Shown here: positions 60,630-64,000 of the stretch, in pieces
Position numbering within the stretch: position 1 is the first letter of the stretch
How the letters are laid out: each line of letters begins with the position of its first letter
NCBI GenBank assembly: GCA_964247745.1
Contig: CAXTVT010000005.1
Coordinates: 21,176-85,175, forward strand
Source: RH-AL1 sp964247745
Lineage (GTDB): Bacteria > Pseudomonadota > Alphaproteobacteria > Rhizobiales > Beijerinckiaceae
Direction: 5' to 3'
Length of the DNA: 64,000 nucleotides
Position numbers and translations under genes: made by a program
Notes under the pieces: generated by a model
Told to the model about the DNA's origin: nothing
The model's database searches: none
What the model saw: the letters and a program-made list of their open reading frames with translations, nothing else

Positions 60630-61880
60630 CTACCAGCCGCCGCGCAGCGGCAGCACGCGGCAGGGGTCGCCGGCCGCGGCGGGCGGCGCGTCGGGCGCGC
60701 GGATCAGCAGGCCCTCGGCATCGGCCAGCACGCGGAGCATGGAGGAATCCTGCAGCTTGTTCGGCGTGGCCACGCGGATGCCATCGGGGCGCGTGACCAA
60801 GGTGGCGCGCATGTAGTCGGCACGGGCATCGTTGGCCGGCAGCGCAATGCCGGTCACCGCCGCCTCGCCGCGGTCGGCCCCGGCGTTCGGGTCGCCGACG
60901 AGGGCGCGCAGCAGCGGCGTCAGGAACAGCACGCCGCAGACGATCGACGACACCGGGTTGCCGGGCAGGCCGAGGATCGCCATGGGTCCCACAGCCCCCT
61001 CGATGCGGCCGTGGATCAGCGGCTTGCCCGGCCGCATCGCGATGCGCCAGAAATCGAGGCTCATGCCCTGGCGCTCCAGCGCCGGCTTGACGAGGTCGTG
61101 GTCGCCGACGGAGGCGCCGCCCAACGTGACGAGGACGTCGGCGCCGGCCTCGCGCGCCGCCGCGACACCGGCCTCGAGCGCCGAAAGCTGGTCGCCGATG
61201 ATGCCGAGATCGAGCGCGATGCCGCCGGCCTGTGCGACGAAGCCGGCGATGGCATAGGAATTCGACGCCACGATCTGGTCCGGTCCGACAGCGGAGCCGG
61301 GGGCCACCAGCTCGTCGCCCGTGGCGATGATCGCCACCAGAGGGCGACGGCGCACCGGCAGCTCGCCATGGTTCATGGCTGCCGCCAGCGCGATCTGCGA
61401 GGCGCCGAGCCGGGTGCCGGCATGCAGCAGCACCTCGCCTTCGGCGAAGTCGAGCCCGGCACGGCGGATGAAGCGGTGCAGCACCGGCCGCTCCGTCGCG
61501 CGCACCGCCTTGCCTGCGACGGTGGCGTCCTCCTGGATGAGGATGGCATCCGCGCCGTCGGGGACCGGCGCGCCGGTGAAGATACGCACGGTTTCGCCCG
61601 GCCCGATCGCGCCGGGATGGCGCAGGCCGGCCTTGCTCTCGCCAACGAGCGTGAGCGCGGTGGTCGGATCGTCGAGGTCGGCGAGGCGGAGGGCATAGCC
61701 GTCCATCGCCGACATGTCGGCGGGCGGCTGCGTCCGCCGTGCCGCGAGATCGCGCGCGAGCGTGCGCCCGTGGGCCTCGCGCAGCGGCACGCGTTCTTCC
61801 GGCAAAGGCTTGGCCGACGCCAGCACGCGTTCCAGCGCGGCGGCGACCGACAGCAGAGGCTGGCTCAAGGCATCGACCAT
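60630..61880 (-). CDS. moeA: Molybdopterin molybdenumtransferase MoeA
   Basis: A 416-residue enzyme that inserts molybdate into adenylylated molybdopterin. Characteristic segments are PPADMSAMDGYALR, the FTGAPVPDGADAILIQED region, the MoaB/Mog-like domain with IIATGDELVAPG and TLGGASVGDHDLVKPAL, and ILGLPGNPVSS. It overlaps the end of moaC by 16 bp and is last in the trpD-trpC-moaC-moeA operon, an order shared by many alphaproteobacteria. Confidence 0.96.
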   Translation of the reverse strand: MVDALSQPLLSVAAALERVLASAKPLPEERVPLREAHGRTLARDLAARRTQPPADMSAMDGYALRLADLDDPTTALTLVGESKAGLRHPGAIGPGETVRIFTGAPVPDGADAILIQEDATVAGKAVRATERPVLHRFIRRAGLDFAEGEVLLHAGTRLGASQIALAAAMNHGELPVRRRPLVAIIATGDELVAPGSAVGPDQIVASNSYAIAGFVAQAGGIALDLGIIGDQLSALEAGVAAAREAGADVLVTLGGASVGDHDLVKPALERQGMSLDFWRIAMRPGKPLIHGRIEGAVGPMAILGLPGNPVSSIVCGVLFLTPLLRALVGDPNAGADRGEAAVTGIALPANDARADYMRATLVTRPDGIRVATPNKLQDSSMLRVLADAEGLLIRAPDAPPAAAGDPCRVLPLRGGW

Positions 61881-62341
61881 TCGCCAGAGGCGCCGCCGGA
61901 TTTCCGCAGCAGTCGGATGCCCTCGATGCGCATGCCGCGGTCGACCGCCTTCAGCATGTCGTAGAGCGTGAGGCATGCGACGGACACGGCGGTCAGCGCC
62001 TCCATCTCGACGCCGGTCTGACCGGTGACGCGCGCGGTCGCCTCGATGCGAAAGCCGGGCAGCGCCGCGTCGGGCGCGATGTCGACGGCGACCTTGGTGA
62101 GCGCGAGGGGATGGCACAGCGGGATCAGCTCGGCAGTCTTCTTGGCCGCCATGATTCCGGCGATGCGGGCGGCACCGATCACGTCGCCTTTCTTGGCCTG
62201 GCCGGTCAGCGCCAGTTCGAGCGTCTCGGCCTTCATGGCGATGACGCCGACGGCGATCGCCTCGCGCGTAGTCGAAGCCTTCGCCGACACGTCGACCATG
62301 CCGGCGGCGCCGGCGGCGTCGAGGTGGGTGAGGGTTTCCAT
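61865..62341 (-). CDS. moaC: Cyclic pyranopterin monophosphate synthase MoaC
   Basis: A 158-residue enzyme forming cyclic pyranopterin monophosphate from the MoaA product. Hallmarks are MVDVSAKASTTREAIAVG, AKKTAELIPLCHPLALT with catalytic Lys and His, and GVEMEALTAVSVACLTLYDM followed by the conserved K-x-x-D/RGM segment. Its ATG shares one base with the trpC stop, so the two are translationally coupled, linking molybdenum-cofactor synthesis to tryptophan genes by operon. Confidence 0.96.
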   Translation of the reverse strand: METLTHLDAAGAAGMVDVSAKASTTREAIAVGVIAMKAETLELALTGQAKKGDVIGAARIAGIMAAKKTAELIPLCHPLALTKVAVDIAPDAALPGFRIEATARVTGQTGVEMEALTAVSVACLTLYDMLKAVDRGMRIEGIRLLRKSGGASGEWSMP

Positions 62342-63174
62342 CACGCCCCGCGCGTGGCGAAACGGGCCATCGCCACCGGCGGCAGGCCGGTCAGCAGGGT
62401 GCGGGTGGCGGCCTCGACGTCGTCCTGCCGCATCAGGCTCTCGCCGACCAGCACGGTGCGGATGCCGTGATCGGCCAGGCGCCGGCAATCCTCGAAGCAG
62501 GTGATGCCACTCTCGCCGACGAGGATGCGATCGTCCGGCACCATCGCGGCGAGTCGCTCGGACACGTCGAGCGAGACCTTGAAGCTGCGCAGGTCGCGAT
62601 TGTTGATGCCGACGAGCCGCGTCTCCAGCCGCAGCGCGCGCCGCATCTCGGCCGCGTCGTGCACCTCGACGAGCACGTCCATGCCGAGCGCGGTGGCGGC
62701 GTCGCGCAGCTCGACCGCCGTGGCGTCGTCGATCGCGGCGAGGATCAGCAGGATGCAATCGGCGCCGTGGACGCGCGCCTCGGCGACCTGGTAGCGCTCG
62801 AACATGAAGTCCTTGCGCAGCGCCGGAACAGCGACGGCGCTCCGCGCCTGGTCCAGGTAGACGAGATCGCCCTGGAACGAGGGGCGGTCGGTCAGCACCG
62901 AGAGGCAGGCGGCGCCCCCGGCCTCGTAGGCGACGGCGAGCGCCGGCGGATCGAAGTCGGCGCGGATCACGCCCTTGGATGGGCTCGCCTTCTTGATCTC
63001 GGCGATCAGCGCGATGTCGCCGGCGCGGTGCTTGCCCTCGATCGCGGCCACGAAGCCGCGCGGCGGCGCGGCGGCGTGCGCCCGCTCCAGCATCGCCTCC
63101 AGCGGCACGGCGGCGCGGGCCGTCGCCACCTCGCGGCGCTTGTAGATCTCGATGGCCTTCAGGATGTCGGTCAT
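62341..63174 (-). CDS. trpC: Indole-3-glycerol phosphate synthase TrpC
   Basis: A 277-residue TIM-barrel enzyme. Signature segments are IAEIKKASPSKGVIRADFDP with the catalytic lysine, CLSVLTDRPSFQGDLVYL, ALRKDFMFERYQV, VEVHDAAEMRRAL, GINNRDLRSFKV and LVGESGITCFEDC. It ring-closes carboxyphenylaminodeoxyribulose phosphate to indole-3-glycerol phosphate in tryptophan synthesis. The ATG is 8 bp after the trpD stop. It is not fused to TrpF. Confidence 0.97.
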   Translation of the reverse strand: MTDILKAIEIYKRREVATARAAVPLEAMLERAHAAAPPRGFVAAIEGKHRAGDIALIAEIKKASPSKGVIRADFDPPALAVAYEAGGAACLSVLTDRPSFQGDLVYLDQARSAVAVPALRKDFMFERYQVAEARVHGADCILLILAAIDDATAVELRDAATALGMDVLVEVHDAAEMRRALRLETRLVGINNRDLRSFKVSLDVSERLAAMVPDDRILVGESGITCFEDCRRLADHGIRTVLVGESLMRQDDVEAATRTLLTGLPPVAMARFATRGA

Positions 63175-63181
63175 GGGCTCC

Positions 63182-64000
63182 CTAACCCGCGGCGGCGAGG
63201 GTGGTGCCATGCGAAGCGCGCACCAGAGCGGAGAGCACCGCGCGGGCCGCGCCGCCGTCGATCGCGGCGGTGGCGAGCTGCAATCCGGCGTCCAGGTCGT
63301 CGGCACGGCCGGCCACCACGAGCGCGGCCGCGGCATTGAGCGCGGCGATGTCGCGGTAGGCCCCCGGCGCGCCGTCGAGCACGGCGCGCAGCGCGGCGGC
63401 GTTGTGCGCGGCGTCGCCGCCGACCAGCTCGGCGAGCGCGGCGTGGCGCAGCCCGTGCGCCTCCGGATCGATCGTGAAGCGACGCAGCGCGCCGTGTTCC
63501 CAGGCCACGACGGCGGTCGGCCCGGTGGTCGAGATCTCGTCGAGCCCGTCGGCGCCGTGCACCAGCCACGCCCGTTCCGCCCCGAGAGCGCCGAGCACGC
63601 AAGCGAGCGGCTCGAGCCAATCGGCGGAATAGGCGCCGACCAGCAGCCGGGTCACGCCGGCCGGATTGGACAGTGGCCCGAGCAGATTGAAGATCGTGCG
63701 CGTGCCGAGCTCGGCGCGCACCGCCGCGACGTGACGCATCGCGGCATGGTGCACCGGCGCCGCCATGAAGCCGATGCCGGCCTCGGCGAGGCAGCGCTCC
63801 ACGTCGGGCGCGGCAAGCCCGGCGGCGACGCCCAGCGCGGCGAGCACGTCGCTCGAGCCGGATCGCGAGCTGGAGGCGCGGTTGCCATGCTTGGCCACCG
63901 GCACGCCGCAGGCGGCGACGACGATCGCCGCCAGCGTCGACACGTTGTAGGTGCCGTGACCGTCGCCGCCGGTGCCGACGATGTCGATCGCGCCGGCCGG
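63182..64000 (-). CDS. trpD: Anthranilate phosphoribosyltransferase TrpD, 5' end outside window
   Basis: The C-terminal 272 residues of TrpD. The frame enters from the right edge with AIDIVGTGGDGHGTYNVST, the PRPP-binding glycine loop with its NVST motif, and continues with VAKHGNRASSSRSGSSDVLA, HHAAMRHVAAVRAELGTRTI and FNLLGPLSNPAG. About 65 N-terminal residues are missing from the window. The enzyme joins anthranilate and PRPP in tryptophan synthesis and heads this operon as far as visible; trpG or trpE may lie to the right. Confidence 0.96.
   Translation of the reverse strand, partial: PAGAIDIVGTGGDGHGTYNVSTLAAIVVAACGVPVAKHGNRASSSRSGSSDVLAALGVAAGLAAPDVERCLAEAGIGFMAAPVHHAAMRHVAAVRAELGTRTIFNLLGPLSNPAGVTRLLVGAYSADWLEPLACVLGALGAERAWLVHGADGLDEISTTGPTAVVAWEHGALRRFTIDPEAHGLRHAALAELVGGDAAHNAAALRAVLDGAPGAYRDIAALNAAAALVVAGRADDLDAGLQLATAAIDGGAARAVLSALVRASHGTTLAAAG

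Overview
The window is high-GC DNA with coding on both strands, frequent GTG and TTG starts, many 1-4 bp stop/start overlaps and gene clusters typical of the Alphaproteobacteria, most likely the order Hyphomicrobiales (Rhizobiales). The clues are an argD-argF-hslO operon, a trpD-trpC-moaC-moeA operon, a DUF2865 protein, comF-grxC-DUF1178, an NDUFAF5-like methyltransferase and CbiD-type cobalamin synthesis. A close match to the 8-vinyl reductase BciA suggests a lineage that makes or recently made bacteriochlorophyll. Genus cannot be told from the sequence alone. No rRNA, tRNA, CRISPR array, prophage or insertion sequence was recognised.

Layout. 1-9.8 kb: the end of cbiD, a NarL-type two-component pair translationally coupled to bciA, a LysR regulator divergent from an SDR and an MDR oxidoreductase, a frameshifted Uma2 endonuclease, a second LysR and a homoserine-dehydrogenase-like gene. 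9.9-13.3 kb: argD-argF, a palindromic intergenic element, hslO. 13.3-19.7 kb: a sodium/solute symporter with a small membrane partner, divergent from a second NarL-type pair, then UDP-glucuronate decarboxylase and UDP-glucose dehydrogenase. 19.9-23.3 kb: a cell-wall hydrolase, an NTF2-like protein, an unknown protein and the NDUFAF5-like methyltransferase. 23.4-29.2 kb: a block of accessory character (EF-hand protein, glycosyltransferase, Hint-domain protein, TonB-dependent receptor) with locally lower GC. 29.4-33.2 kb: comF, grxC, DUF1178, a lipid-type methyltransferase, pyrF, SOUL. 33.4-37.2 kb: an OmpR-type two-component system flanked by OB-fold-like proteins and sharing a 29-bp operator-like motif. 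37.2-41.8 kb: transporters and a metallophosphoesterase.

42.0-59.3 kb is the most unusual part. Four overlapping genes encode a TolC-like outer-membrane lipoprotein, a periplasmic adaptor, a GAF-domain membrane adaptor, and a PqqD-like/M50-protease/HlyD fusion. They are followed by an 11.4-kb reading frame for a giant DUF4347 protein carrying 28 alternating Ig-like modules (14 A/B pairs). No ABC ATPase is present, so this looks like a secretion or processing system in which an M50 membrane protease stands where a type I ABC exporter would be. The giant frame is interrupted once, near 49.13 kb, by an apparent one-base deletion, while the following 10 kb stays open. 59.4-64 kb: a DUF2865 protein, then the trpD-trpC-moaC-moeA operon, whose first gene runs off the window.
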